Below, piece after piece: positions 51,182 to 60,075 of a stretch of 64,000 bases of DNA. Made by a program: the position numbers and the translations under genes. A model generated the notes under the pieces. It saw only the letters and a program-made list of their open reading frames with translations, was not told where the DNA came from and did no database searches. The number at the start of each line of letters is the position of its first letter. The stretch's first letter is position 1. Origin of the DNA: UMGS1696 sp964623635 (GTDB lineage: Bacteria; Bacillota; Clostridia; Oscillospirales; CAG-272); contig CAZUUA010000002.1 in the NCBI GenBank assembly GCA_964623635.1, positions 62,001 to 126,000 on the forward strand, in the 5' to 3' direction.

Positions 51182-53697
51182 AAATCGCAAAAGGACGCTG
51201 CAATGGCAAAGAAGACCCCATGGGCACAGGGACATCCCTGCTTTTCCAGTGGCAGTACAGCGGAGAGGGTCTGCGTGACGAGGTGCAGTCTGCCTATCAA
51301 GTGCAGATCACCACGGCAAACGAAGAACCTGTGTGGGACAGCGGCAGGATCGAAAGCCGTGCCATGCAGCAATATTGCACTGCAGAAAACGGCATTCGTC
51401 CCGGAACGATGTACCTGTGGACCCTGACCGTATGGGCCAAAAACGGCGAAACCGAGACCGTCACCCATGCCTTTGAAACAGCCATCGATGATCTGGCAAA
51501 GGCACCCTGGATCGGCTGTGGCGTGGAGGACGTGCCGGGCAAAATGCCGAGTGCTCCATTGTTCCAAAAGACCTTTACGATCCAAAAGGAATTGGCCTAT
51601 GCTAGAGCCTATGTCACCGGTCTGGGACTGATCTACTGCACCTGCAACGATGCACCGGTCAACACAGGCTACCTGCAGCCGCCGGTCACCCGGTATGACA
51701 AACAGACCTATTTTGAAACCTTTGACATCACCGACACCTTGGAGATCGGCGAAAACACCTTTGCAGTTCTGCTTGGCGGCGGCTACAACGGCGATTACTC
51801 CAAATGGGGCTACCGGTACCACACGCCCAAGGGACTGCGTGCCGCCATCGTGCTGACCTACGCCGATGGAACCAGCGAACGGATCGAGAGCGATGCCACC
51901 TGGACTTGGCAGGCTTCCCCAATCACAGCAAACGGCCTGTACCTGGGAGAAGAATACGACGCCCGGTGGCAAAAGAGGGAAGTGCATCCGGCTGTGGTCG
52001 AATCCGAAAATGCACCTGCCGGGAAGCTGCTGCCGGACGAAATGCCGCCGCTGACAGAAACCGCTGTGCTATCGCCGGTGAGCAGTTGGGAAACCCCAGA
52101 GGGCACGGTCTACGATTTTGGCAAGATCGTGCAAGGGGTGTGCCAGATCGAAGTGGAAGCGGACACCGGCTGTGCGATCACGCTGCACTACGCCGAGATG
52201 ATCCATCCGGACGGAACACTGGACAAATTCACCAACCGTGCGGCACGTGCCATCGACAAATACACCTGTGCCGGGATCGGGATGGAGTCCTATACCCCAC
52301 ACTTCACCTATCATGGCTTCCGCTATGTTTTGATGCAGCATAGTACACCTATCGAAAGCTTCCGGATCCATGCTCTGTATATCTCCGCCGATGTGGACGC
52401 CAAGTCCGACTTCCAATGCTCCGAGCCCATTGTCAACCGGATCCACGCCCTGTGTACCAACAGTATCCGTGCCAACCTGGTGACCATTCCCACCGACTGC
52501 CCGGTGCGGGACGAACGTACACCCTGCCTGATGGATTCGCAAATGTACGAAATGGCAGCCATGTACAACTTCGATATGTATGCCTACTACCGCAAATGGA
52601 TGGCAGATATCGCTGTCGATCCGACCAATATTTGCAACGGCAATATGGACTGGTCGGGTGACGGGCTCATGCTGTTGTACCGGATGTACCGCTTCTATGG
52701 CGAGACCAAATTGGTACAAGACCTGTATCCTCACCTGAAAAAAGCTATGGAAAATTGGCTGGAAAAGGCTGAGGATGGCGTGTGGACCGATGGCTTTGGC
52801 GACTGGTGCCTGCCCAACGACAATACCTGGGACGGCTACCACGGTTGTCCGGCGGCAGTGAACACTTCGCTTCTCCACGCCTACACCGGCATCATGGCAG
52901 AGCTGGCCGAATCCTTTGGTACCCCGGCCGACAAAGCCGAATTCCTCTCCATGGGTGAGACCGTGCGAGGCGGCTTCATAAAGCGATTCTGGCACGAAGA
53001 CGGCACCGTGGGAGCGGGAAGACAGCCGGAAATGTTCCTGCCTTTGTACTACGGTATCCTGACCGGTGAAAAGGCGGAGAAGACGAAAAAGGCACTGATC
53101 GCCAAGGTGCGCCAGGACGGCCACTTTGACACCGGCGGCTTCAGCACCCGTACCGTGATCCCCGTGTTGGCCGACGCAGACGCACTGGATCTGTTCATGG
53201 ACACCGTGCGCAAGAACCATTACCCTGGCTTTGGCTACTGGAACAGCATGGGTGCCACGACCCTGTGGGAGCAGTACGCCAGCAAGGGCAATATGCACTC
53301 CCATAGCCACGCCATGCACGCCGGGATCGAAGCCGCACTGTTCCAGACCATTTGCGGTATCGTCCCCACCACGCCGGGCTTTGGCACCTTCACCATCGCA
53401 CCCAAGCTGCCAAAGGAGCTGCACTTTGCTGGATGCCATCTGGACACCTACGCCGGCGAGATCGATGTGTGGATGGAAAAGTTTACCGATAGCCTGACCC
53501 TGTCCTGTACGATCCCACCGAACACCGAAGCCGACCTGACCTTCCCCGATATGGATTCCTTCGGCGGCTGTGTCCTGTTCGACGGAGAGAGACGGATCGA
53601 AAAGGCAAAGACGCTGCACCTGGGCAGTGGTCGCTACATCTTCCGCCTGGTGCCGGAGACCTATCTGACCTTCGAACCGTACAAGTACAAGGCGTGA
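51178..53697 (+). CDS. GH78 alpha-L-rhamnosidase
   Basis: 839 residues with no signal peptide. N-terminal beta domains carry LLFQWQYSGEGLRDEVQSAYQVQI-type sequence (outlined), a Bac_rhamnosid_N region with GGGYNGDYSKWG, a YDFGKIVQGVCQIEV domain, then the (alpha/alpha)6 barrel. The barrel has the conserved acidic block TDCPVRDERTP near residue 440 and GDWCLPNDNTWDG later. The usual LGWxGD after RDER is TPCLMD, a divergence worth noting. It removes terminal L-rhamnose from plant glycans or glycosides. It overlaps the MocA-like gene by 4 nt although it has no metabolic link to it. A terminator follows at 53726. Confidence 0.92.
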   Translation: MKIAKGRCNGKEDPMGTGTSLLFQWQYSGEGLRDEVQSAYQVQITTANEEPVWDSGRIESRAMQQYCTAENGIRPGTMYLWTLTVWAKNGETETVTHAFETAIDDLAKAPWIGCGVEDVPGKMPSAPLFQKTFTIQKELAYARAYVTGLGLIYCTCNDAPVNTGYLQPPVTRYDKQTYFETFDITDTLEIGENTFAVLLGGGYNGDYSKWGYRYHTPKGLRAAIVLTYADGTSERIESDATWTWQASPITANGLYLGEEYDARWQKREVHPAVVESENAPAGKLLPDEMPPLTETAVLSPVSSWETPEGTVYDFGKIVQGVCQIEVEADTGCAITLHYAEMIHPDGTLDKFTNRAARAIDKYTCAGIGMESYTPHFTYHGFRYVLMQHSTPIESFRIHALYISADVDAKSDFQCSEPIVNRIHALCTNSIRANLVTIPTDCPVRDERTPCLMDSQMYEMAAMYNFDMYAYYRKWMADIAVDPTNICNGNMDWSGDGLMLLYRMYRFYGETKLVQDLYPHLKKAMENWLEKAEDGVWTDGFGDWCLPNDNTWDGYHGCPAAVNTSLLHAYTGIMAELAESFGTPADKAEFLSMGETVRGGFIKRFWHEDGTVGAGRQPEMFLPLYYGILTGEKAEKTKKALIAKVRQDGHFDTGGFSTRTVIPVLADADALDLFMDTVRKNHYPGFGYWNSMGATTLWEQYASKGNMHSHSHAMHAGIEAALFQTICGIVPTTPGFGTFTIAPKLPKELHFAGCHLDTYAGEIDVWMEKFTDSLTLSCTIPPNTEADLTFPDMDSFGGCVLFDGERRIEKAKTLHLGSGRYIFRLVPETYLTFEPYKYKA

Positions 53698-53725
53698 CCT
53701 ATATCTACCCATAATCCCAAAATGC

Positions 53726-53766
53726 AAAAAGTCAGCAGAAAAATAACCATTTTCTGTTGACTTTTT
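53726..53766 (+). terminator. Terminator of the importer/hydroxylase/rhamnosidase operon
   Basis: AAAAAGTCA-g-CAGAAAA pairs with TTTTCTG-t-TGACTTTTT. The 3' arm also supplies the -35 box of the next promoter (53757-53762). Confidence 0.88.
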
Positions 53767-53785
53767 CTGCATAATGTGGTATATT
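53757..53785 (+). promoter_or_regulatory. Promoter of the fucosidase/solute-binding unit
   Basis: -35 TTGACT lies inside the terminator stem. The spacer is 17 bp ending TGTGG and the -10 is TATATT. The palindrome TTGTATACAA (53784-53793) overlaps the -10 end and start site and could be an operator. Confidence 0.8.
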
Positions 53786-53826
53786 GTATACAACATTATA
53801 AAACGTTCTCGCAGGAGGAGACCAAT

Positions 53827-55140
53827 ATGTCCAGTTACGTTGTCCGCAAGACCCCCGGTGATACCGAATGGTTCCGTCATGATCGCTTTGGTATGTTCAT
53901 CCATTGGGGCCTGTACGCCATGCCGGCCCGTCACGAATGGGTCAAGAACCACGAATGCATTCCCGAAGAAAAGTACGATCTGTACTTCAAATATTTCAAC
54001 CCCGATCTGTATGATCCCAAGGATTGGGCAAGACAGGCCAAGGCTGCCGGTATGAAGTACGTTGTCCTGACCACCAAGCACCACGAAGGCTTCTGTATGT
54101 GGGACTCCCAGTACACCGATTACAAGTGCACCAATACCCCGGCCGGTCGTGATTTGGTGAAGGAATACGTAGATGCTTTCCGGGCAGAGGGACTGCACAT
54201 CGGCTTCTATTATTCCCTTATCGACTGGCACCATCCGGAATTCCCCATCGACCGCATCCATCCTCGCCGCAACGACCCGGATGCCGCCGAAAAGAACAAG
54301 ACCCGTGACGTAAAGAAGTATGCCAAGTATATGCGTGACCAGGTGACCGAGCTGCTGACCAACTACGGCAAGATCGACATCCTGTGGTTCGACTTCTCCT
54401 ATCCGGGTGAAAAGGATACCTATGAACCCATGAAGCTGGGCAAGGATATGAACGACTGGGAAGCCGAAGAGCTTATCGCTACGGCACGTCGTCTGCAGCC
54501 CGGTATCATCATCGACAACCGCACCCAGCTGGAACAGGACCTGTGGACGCCCGAACAGTACCAGCCCAAGGAATGGGTCAAGGACAGCGCAGGCAATCTG
54601 GTGACCTGGGAAGCCTGCCAAACCTTCTCCGGCTCCTGGGGTTACTACCGGGACGAGCAGACCTGGAAATCCCCGGAAATGCTGATCCAGATGCTGATCA
54701 ATACCGTATCCATCGGCGGCAACCTGCTGATGAACGTAGGACCCACCGCACGTGGCTACATCGATTACAGAGCCGAAGCCGCCTTGAAAGCCTATGGCGA
54801 CTGGATGAAGTACAATAGTCGCTCCATTTATGGTTGTACCATGGCCGAACCGGAATTTTTGTCCCTGTGCCCCAACGGCTGCAAGTTCACCCAGAGCGAG
54901 GATGGCAAGAGACTGTATATCCACCTGTTCGAATATCCCTTCCAGTTCTTGGAGCTGCCCGGATTTGCCGGTAAGGTAGAATATGCCCAGTTCCTGCACG
55001 ACGGCAGTGAGATCCTGTTCCAGGAAAAGGTAGAGCATTTCAGCGAAGGCAAGACCCAGTCCCCGGATCTGTTGGTCATGCGTCTGCCCGTGGTCAAGCC
55101 GCCGGTGCTCGTTCCCGTTATCGAACTGTTCCTGAAATAA
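53827..55140 (+). CDS. GH29 alpha-L-fucosidase
   Basis: 437 residues with no signal peptide. The barrel has WFRHDRFGMFIHWGLYAM near the N-terminus, VLTTKHHEGFCMWDS, FYYSLIDWHHPEF and the nucleophile region IDILWFDFSYPG near residue 188. ETCQTFSGSWGY appears as EACQTFSGSWGYY, and LLMNVGPTARG follows. A small C-terminal beta domain closes it. It hydrolyses L-fucose from glycans such as mucin or milk oligosaccharides. GCAGGAGGAGACC precedes the ATG. Confidence 0.95.
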   Translation: MSSYVVRKTPGDTEWFRHDRFGMFIHWGLYAMPARHEWVKNHECIPEEKYDLYFKYFNPDLYDPKDWARQAKAAGMKYVVLTTKHHEGFCMWDSQYTDYKCTNTPAGRDLVKEYVDAFRAEGLHIGFYYSLIDWHHPEFPIDRIHPRRNDPDAAEKNKTRDVKKYAKYMRDQVTELLTNYGKIDILWFDFSYPGEKDTYEPMKLGKDMNDWEAEELIATARRLQPGIIIDNRTQLEQDLWTPEQYQPKEWVKDSAGNLVTWEACQTFSGSWGYYRDEQTWKSPEMLIQMLINTVSIGGNLLMNVGPTARGYIDYRAEAALKAYGDWMKYNSRSIYGCTMAEPEFLSLCPNGCKFTQSEDGKRLYIHLFEYPFQFLELPGFAGKVEYAQFLHDGSEILFQEKVEHFSEGKTQSPDLLVMRLPVVKPPVLVPVIELFLK

Positions 55141-55179
55141 TTATACGGTGGAAATTTGAATCTCCATGGAGGAAGCCAT

Positions 55180-56646
55180 ATGAAGCATCAACGCATCCTT
55201 GCGTGTCTGTTGACCGCACTGCTCCTTTTGCCCACTGTGACCTCCTGTTCCGGTGGCACCACAGAAACCACTGCGACCACTGACACGACTCCGACCGACA
55301 GTACAGCCGAGACCGAAAGCACTCTCTATGTAGCAGACTATCTGCCGAACGTGACCTATGACGGATACGAATACCGCATCTACGACTACGAGGAATGGCC
55401 TGCCCATATCGATGAGCCCTCCGGCAACATCATCGACGACGCCATCTACAAGCGCAATATCGAGATCGAAGAAAAGTACGACATCACCTTCACGACCAAC
55501 CGCCGTCCGTTTACCCTGTACGAAGAGGTGGGAACGATGGTGCGCAATTCGGCTATGGCCCAGTCGGACGACTTTGATCTGGCGTGCTCGTCCCAGCGTA
55601 ACGGCTATAACCACGTGCTGGCAGGAGAATGCCCGGCCGGTTCTCAGATGCTGTACACCGACCTTACCAAGCCGTGGCACAGCCAGGTCATGACAGAAAG
55701 CCTGACCATCAACGGCGTCACGATCCTGGATTATACAGCCATGGAGGTCAAGCCCGGCGGCTATGGTATTATCTTCAATAAGAAGCTCATTGAGGACTTC
55801 GGCATGGACGACCCCTATGGCCTGGTGGACGAAGGCAAGTGGGTATATGATACCTTCTATTCCATGGCAGAAGATGTGATCCTGGATCTGGACGGTGACG
55901 GTAAAATGACCGTGAACGACCGGTATGGTATCATCGGCGAATGGGACCGCTTTGTGGAAGTTACCTACCGTGGCTCCGGGCTCAAGATGGTAGAGATGGA
56001 AAACGGCATTCCCACCATCTCCATGAGCGAAGACCTGATCGATGTGTTCACACGATTCGTACAGTACCGGGACATCACCGGCGCCGTGTTCGATACCTTT
56101 AAGCAGTTCGGTACTGCGGAAGCCAGCCGAGACGAAGGTTATGGTATGTTCAAGCAGGGACAGGCGCTGTTCATCGTTGGCGGCCCTAGCAGACTGACTA
56201 CCATGGGCGACATGGAAGACGACTACGGCATTGTGCCCTATCCCAAGTGGTCGGAAGACCAGGAGATTTATTATTCCGCTATCGACGGTGGTAACATCTA
56301 TCTGCCGCTGTCCTGCGCCACCGATCTGGAACGGGTCTGCGTGATCAAGGAAGCCTTGGCAGTGGGTTCCTTGAACTATTATTATCCGGCTTATTACGAG
56401 GACGCTGTCCAGAACCGGTATGTTCGTGATACCGAATCCATTCGGATGCTGGAGATCATCACAAACGGCATTTACATGGATCTGGGTACCAGTATCTGGT
56501 GGGACATCATCCGTGCCCCGTGGCAGACCTGTATCGAGCAAAACAAAACCGATTTTGCCTCTGCCGTTGCCAAGAACGAAAGCAAGGGTCAAAAGGCCAT
56601 CGACGACCTGCTGGAAGCCATCGACTTCATCAAGAGCCAGGAATAA
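55180..56646 (+). CDS. Orphan extracellular solute-binding lipoprotein, paralogue of 35706-37175
   Basis: 488 residues. A signal peptide with lipobox TVTSC and a Thr-rich linker are followed by a sugar-binding fold: YDGYEYRIYDYEEWP, IDDAIYKRNIEIEEKYDI, GIIFNKKLIEDFGMDDPYGL and IVPYPKWSEDQEIYYS. The last block mirrors IIPYPKYDEDQNSYYT of the other lipoprotein. It lies between the fucosidase and the FGGY kinase, but no permease gene is near. GGAGGAAGCC is the ribosome site. A terminator follows at 56663. Confidence 0.88.
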   Translation: MKHQRILACLLTALLLLPTVTSCSGGTTETTATTDTTPTDSTAETESTLYVADYLPNVTYDGYEYRIYDYEEWPAHIDEPSGNIIDDAIYKRNIEIEEKYDITFTTNRRPFTLYEEVGTMVRNSAMAQSDDFDLACSSQRNGYNHVLAGECPAGSQMLYTDLTKPWHSQVMTESLTINGVTILDYTAMEVKPGGYGIIFNKKLIEDFGMDDPYGLVDEGKWVYDTFYSMAEDVILDLDGDGKMTVNDRYGIIGEWDRFVEVTYRGSGLKMVEMENGIPTISMSEDLIDVFTRFVQYRDITGAVFDTFKQFGTAEASRDEGYGMFKQGQALFIVGGPSRLTTMGDMEDDYGIVPYPKWSEDQEIYYSAIDGGNIYLPLSCATDLERVCVIKEALAVGSLNYYYPAYYEDAVQNRYVRDTESIRMLEIITNGIYMDLGTSIWWDIIRAPWQTCIEQNKTDFASAVAKNESKGQKAIDDLLEAIDFIKSQE

Positions 56647-56662
56647 GCATATCTTGTATAGA

Positions 56663-56706
56663 GACCGGATCGTTTCCTTACGCCAAAAGGGAACGACCGG
56701 TTTTCG
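56663..56706 (+). terminator. Terminator of the fucosidase/solute-binding unit
   Basis: ACCGG-a-TCGTTTCC pairs with GGGAACGA-CCGGT, with one bulged A and a short TTTTC tail. Confidence 0.8.
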
Positions 56707-56714
56707 TTATCCCC

Positions 56715-56743
56715 TTGACAGGCGCCGGATTCTGTGATACAAT
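56715..56743 (+). promoter_or_regulatory. Promoter of the FGGY kinase-araD operon
   Basis: -35 TTGACA, 17-bp spacer, -10 TACAAT. The start near 56750 leaves a leader of about 35 nt. Confidence 0.85.
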
Positions 56744-56784
56744 CAAGACAAACCAAAATATGACAAAGCAAGCTGAGGTCACAT

Positions 56785-58353
56785 ATGCAGGAAAAGATCA
56801 ATACAAACAAAACCTACCTGGGTATCGAGCTGGGCTCTACCCGGATCAAAGCCGTGCTGATCGACGATACCTATACACCCATCGCCGCCGGCAGCCACAG
56901 CTGGGAAAACCGCTTCGAGAACGGCTATTGGACCTACGACATGGCAGACGTGTACGCCGGACTGCAGGCCTGCTACGCCGATCTGGCAGAAGACGTGCAA
57001 AAGCGATACGGCACGGCACTGACCACCATGGGCGCCATCGGTATCTCCGGCATGATGCACGGCTACCTGGTGTTCGACAAGGACGGCAAGCTGCTGACAC
57101 CCTTCCGCACCTGGCGCAATACTACCACCGCCAAGGCCGCCCACATCCTGCGAGAAAAGTTCCACTTCAATATACCACAGCGGTGGAGCATCGCCCATCT
57201 GTACCAGGCCATCCTGAACGGGGAAGAACACGTGGCAAAGATCCATCAGCTGACCACACTGTCTACCCACATCCATTATTTGCTCACCGGCCGCCACGAA
57301 ACCGGTATGTGTGAAGCCTCCGGTATGTTTCCGCTAAAGAATGGTCAATACGATGAAGATATGCTGGCCGCCTTTGATGGATTGGCAGCGGCCTATCCTT
57401 GGAACATCCGATCGCTTTTGCCCACCGTGCGACCGGCCGGCTACAGAGGTGCGACCCTCACCGAAGCCGGTGCCCGATTCTTAGACCCCACCGGTACCTT
57501 ACAGGCCGGCATTCCCCTGTGTCCGCCGGAAGGAGATGGTGGTACCGGTATGACTGCCACAGGTGCCGTACTGCCCGGTACCGGCAATGTGTCCGCTGGC
57601 ACCTCGACCTTCTCCATGCTGGTGCTGGACAAACCGCTCCGTGGCGTGTACCCGGAGATCGACGTGTGCTGTACGCCCGATGGTTCTCCCACCGCTATGG
57701 TACACAGCAACAACGGCTGCTCCGAGCTGGACGTATGGGTGCAGCTGTTCCGGGAGTTTGCCACCTTGTCCGGGCATCCCATGGATCTGTCCGACTGCTA
57801 TGCCACCCTGTACCACCATGCCATGACCGGAGATCCCGATTGCAGCGGCGTTGTGTCGTATAATATGCTGGCAGGCGAACCGGTGGCAGTGGTAGAGAAG
57901 GGCTTTCCCATGCTGTTCCGTACGGCAGACAGCAAGCCCAGCCTGGCAAATCTGATGCTATCCCAGCTGTACGCCGTAGTGGCGCCGCTGCGTCTGGGTA
58001 TGGATCTGCTGGTGGACAAGGAAGGTATGCACGCCGCACATTTTATGGCACATGGCGGATTGTTCAAGGTGCAAGGTGTCGCACAGCAGATTTTGGCAAA
58101 TGCTCTGCAAACCCCGGTGTCTACAGCATCTACCGCCGGTGAAGGTGGCGCATGGGGTATGGCACTGCTGGCCGCCTACATGGGTGCGGATACCGATCGT
58201 TCGCTTGGTGTGTGGCTCCGTGACGACGTATTTGCCACCATGGATACCCTGCGTCTGGAACCGGATGCGACCGGTATGGCAGGATACACCGCCTATATGC
58301 AGCGCTACACCACCGGTCTGGACGGTGTCCGTGGCCTGAAAGAGGTTCAGTGA
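56785..58353 (+). CDS. FGGY-family carbohydrate kinase, probably L-ribulokinase-type
   Basis: 522 residues. The N-terminal ATPase domain has YLGIELGSTRIKAVLIDD and the sugar-contact segment GISGMMHGYLVFD with RTWRNTTT. The C-terminal domain has GTGNVSAGTSTFSMLVL and AHGGLFKVQGVAQQILANAL. It phosphorylates a sugar or ketose. Its stop shares bases with the araD start region, which argues for L-ribulose as substrate, but it differs from classical AraB. The isomerase araA is not in the window. Confidence 0.88.
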   Translation: MQEKINTNKTYLGIELGSTRIKAVLIDDTYTPIAAGSHSWENRFENGYWTYDMADVYAGLQACYADLAEDVQKRYGTALTTMGAIGISGMMHGYLVFDKDGKLLTPFRTWRNTTTAKAAHILREKFHFNIPQRWSIAHLYQAILNGEEHVAKIHQLTTLSTHIHYLLTGRHETGMCEASGMFPLKNGQYDEDMLAAFDGLAAAYPWNIRSLLPTVRPAGYRGATLTEAGARFLDPTGTLQAGIPLCPPEGDGGTGMTATGAVLPGTGNVSAGTSTFSMLVLDKPLRGVYPEIDVCCTPDGSPTAMVHSNNGCSELDVWVQLFREFATLSGHPMDLSDCYATLYHHAMTGDPDCSGVVSYNMLAGEPVAVVEKGFPMLFRTADSKPSLANLMLSQLYAVVAPLRLGMDLLVDKEGMHAAHFMAHGGLFKVQGVAQQILANALQTPVSTASTAGEGGAWGMALLAAYMGADTDRSLGVWLRDDVFATMDTLRLEPDATGMAGYTAYMQRYTTGLDGVRGLKEVQ

Positions 58354-59045
58354 TGCTGGAAGAACTAAAGTACAAAGTCTGGGAAGCCAATATGGCATTG
58401 CCGAAATATGGCCTTGTCACCTTCACCTGGGGCAACGTATCTGCCATAGATCGGGAGACAGGACAAATGGTCATCAAGCCTTCCGGCGTGGCATACGACG
58501 CACTGCGGCCGGCAGACATGGTGGTGGTCGATCTGGCAAGCGGCAAGGCCACGGAAGGTAGTCTAAACCCATCCAGCGATACACCGACCCATCTGGTGCT
58601 GTACCGGGCTTTTCCCGAAATCGGTGGCATTGTCCACACCCATAGCCGGGAAGCCACCTCCTTTGCCCAGGCCGGTCGTGGCATTATGCCCATGGGAACC
58701 ACCCACGCTGACCATTTCTACGGAGAGATCCCCTGTACACGCCGCATGACTCCGGAGGAGATCGCCGGTGCCTACGAAGCGGAGACAGGAAATGTGATCG
58801 TGGAGACCTTCCGGAACCGGGATCCCATGACCATACCAGCTGTTCTGGTTCACAGCCACGGCCCCTTCACCTGGGGCAAAACCGCCATGGACGCCGTACA
58901 AAATGCCGTGGTCCTGGAAGAAGTTGCCGCCATGCAGTTGCGTACTTTGTTCTTGGCAGACAAACCAACGCCCATGCAGCAGAAACTGTTGGATCGACAC
59001 TACCTCCGCAAGCACGGCAAAAACGCTTACTACGGCCAACAATAA
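58353..59045 (+). CDS. araD: L-ribulose-5-phosphate 4-epimerase
   Basis: 230 residues of the class II aldolase/epimerase fold, closely resembling E. coli AraD along its length: YKVWEANMALPKYGLVTFTW near the start, then KPSGVAYDAL, PSSDTPTHLVLYRAFPEIGG, the zinc ligands in VHTHSR, a third His in VHSHGPFTWGK, and DRHYLRKHGKNAYYGQ at the end. It converts L-ribulose-5-phosphate to D-xylulose-5-phosphate, linking arabinose to the pentose phosphate pathway. AGAGG lies 5 nt before the ATG. It overlaps the kinase stop by one base. Confidence 0.96.
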   Translation: MLEELKYKVWEANMALPKYGLVTFTWGNVSAIDRETGQMVIKPSGVAYDALRPADMVVVDLASGKATEGSLNPSSDTPTHLVLYRAFPEIGGIVHTHSREATSFAQAGRGIMPMGTTHADHFYGEIPCTRRMTPEEIAGAYEAETGNVIVETFRNRDPMTIPAVLVHSHGPFTWGKTAMDAVQNAVVLEEVAAMQLRTLFLADKPTPMQQKLLDRHYLRKHGKNAYYGQQ

Positions 59046-59053
59046 AAAAACAA

Positions 59054-59110
59054 AACAGCCGATCCGGTACGTACCACCACGGTACGAAGCCAAAAGATCG
59101 GCTGTTTTTT
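59054..59110. terminator. Terminator between araD and the GDSL lipoprotein gene
   Basis: AACAGCCGATC pairs with GATCGGCTGTT, with an inner CGGTAC/GTACC-type hairpin and T runs on the plus strand. The A run on the other side makes it usable for the convergent gene. Confidence 0.9.
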
Positions 59111-59116
59111 GATTTG

Positions 59117-60037
59117 TCAATTTTCCAAAATCCCAAGGTATGCGACTCCCACCAGTTCCCCGATCCGCTTGTGACCGGCAGCATTGGGGTGCGGATCCAT
59201 CTTGTTCATGTCGATCGTCGCAGGTGCAGAGTCGTTCGGCGCTTCCACACAAACAAGCGAAGCTGTGTCATCCGCAAAAGCCGCATACACATCCACGACT
59301 TGCACGTAATCTGCATCCGTGGCTGCGGAACGGATACAGGCATTGACCTGCTGTACCGCCGCATCCAAGAATGAATCGACCAAAACCATCGAATCACACA
59401 CGGGAATCTCTGTGGGCAACGCAGCATACGGATCATAGAATGTCAAAAACAGGATCGTAGCATCCGGCGCCATCCGGTGGATATCCTCGATGAGCAGCGG
59501 CAACCCGGCATCAAACATGGCACAAGATCCCGTGACCGCATCGGTAAATTCGGTACACAGTGCAGAGGCATCGTCCAAATTATACTGGGACAGGATCGAG
59601 AGAAACGACCAAACCGTGGATAAAATATGGTTTGCGCCGATGCTGACGGAAACCACATCCGCTTCGGCCCAGGCTGGATCGGCTTGTTCATTGACCGTAT
59701 CCAGCACACCCCAAAGGTCCTGCCCATCCACACCGGCATTGTACACCGTCACGTCGTCGATCCCATGGGCAAGCCAATATTCTTTGGCAACGGTAGAAAA
59801 CCGCTCTCCTTCCACATCGGCCAAGCCATAGCCACGAGCAATGGAATCGCCCAACGACAGATACACAATGGCGGCATCCGTGTCCGAGACCACCACCGGC
59901 TCCGTCGTATCCGTGTCCGCCGAAAGCGTGTCAACCACCGGTACTTCGTACGGCACCGGTTCGGTTTCCATCGGCACAGCGGTACAGGAAGACAACAGAA
60001 GCAGCGCCATGGTACAGCACACAACACGAGACCACAT
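59117..60037 (-). CDS. GDSL/SGNH-family hydrolase lipoprotein
   Basis: 306 residues. A short signal peptide with lipobox LLSSC, a Thr/Val-rich linker, then an SGNH domain: YLSLGDSIARGYG carries the nucleophile Ser, VYNAGVDGQDL the Gly, SIGANHIL the Asn, and MDPHPNAAGHKRI the catalytic Asp-x-x-His. It is anchored outside the cell and probably removes ester groups, such as acetyl, from a glycan or lipid. AAGGAGAAACC precedes the ATG. Its -10 (TATAAT, 60070-60065 on the minus strand) has no recognisable -35; the palindrome array lies there instead. Confidence 0.88.
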   Translation of the reverse strand: MWSRVVCCTMALLLLSSCTAVPMETEPVPYEVPVVDTLSADTDTTEPVVVSDTDAAIVYLSLGDSIARGYGLADVEGERFSTVAKEYWLAHGIDDVTVYNAGVDGQDLWGVLDTVNEQADPAWAEADVVSVSIGANHILSTVWSFLSILSQYNLDDASALCTEFTDAVTGSCAMFDAGLPLLIEDIHRMAPDATILFLTFYDPYAALPTEIPVCDSMVLVDSFLDAAVQQVNACIRSAATDADYVQVVDVYAAFADDTASLVCVEAPNDSAPATIDMNKMDPHPNAAGHKRIGELVGVAYLGILEN

Positions 60038-60075
60038 ACGGTTTCTCCTTATAATACAGCAATCATTATATTTGT

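Noticed and set aside
52069..55038. A 989-codon open frame on the minus strand opposite the GH78 and GH29 genes
   Set aside because: The plus strand has two clear glycoside hydrolases, a terminator and a promoter here. The antisense translation is low-complexity and matches no family; it comes from codon bias in the sense genes.
55141..56592. A 483-codon minus-strand frame opposite the solute-binding lipoprotein (and a similar one at 35739-37190)
   Set aside because: Both lie exactly opposite lipoprotein genes with lipoboxes and good ribosome sites; the antisense frames only reflect shared codon use.
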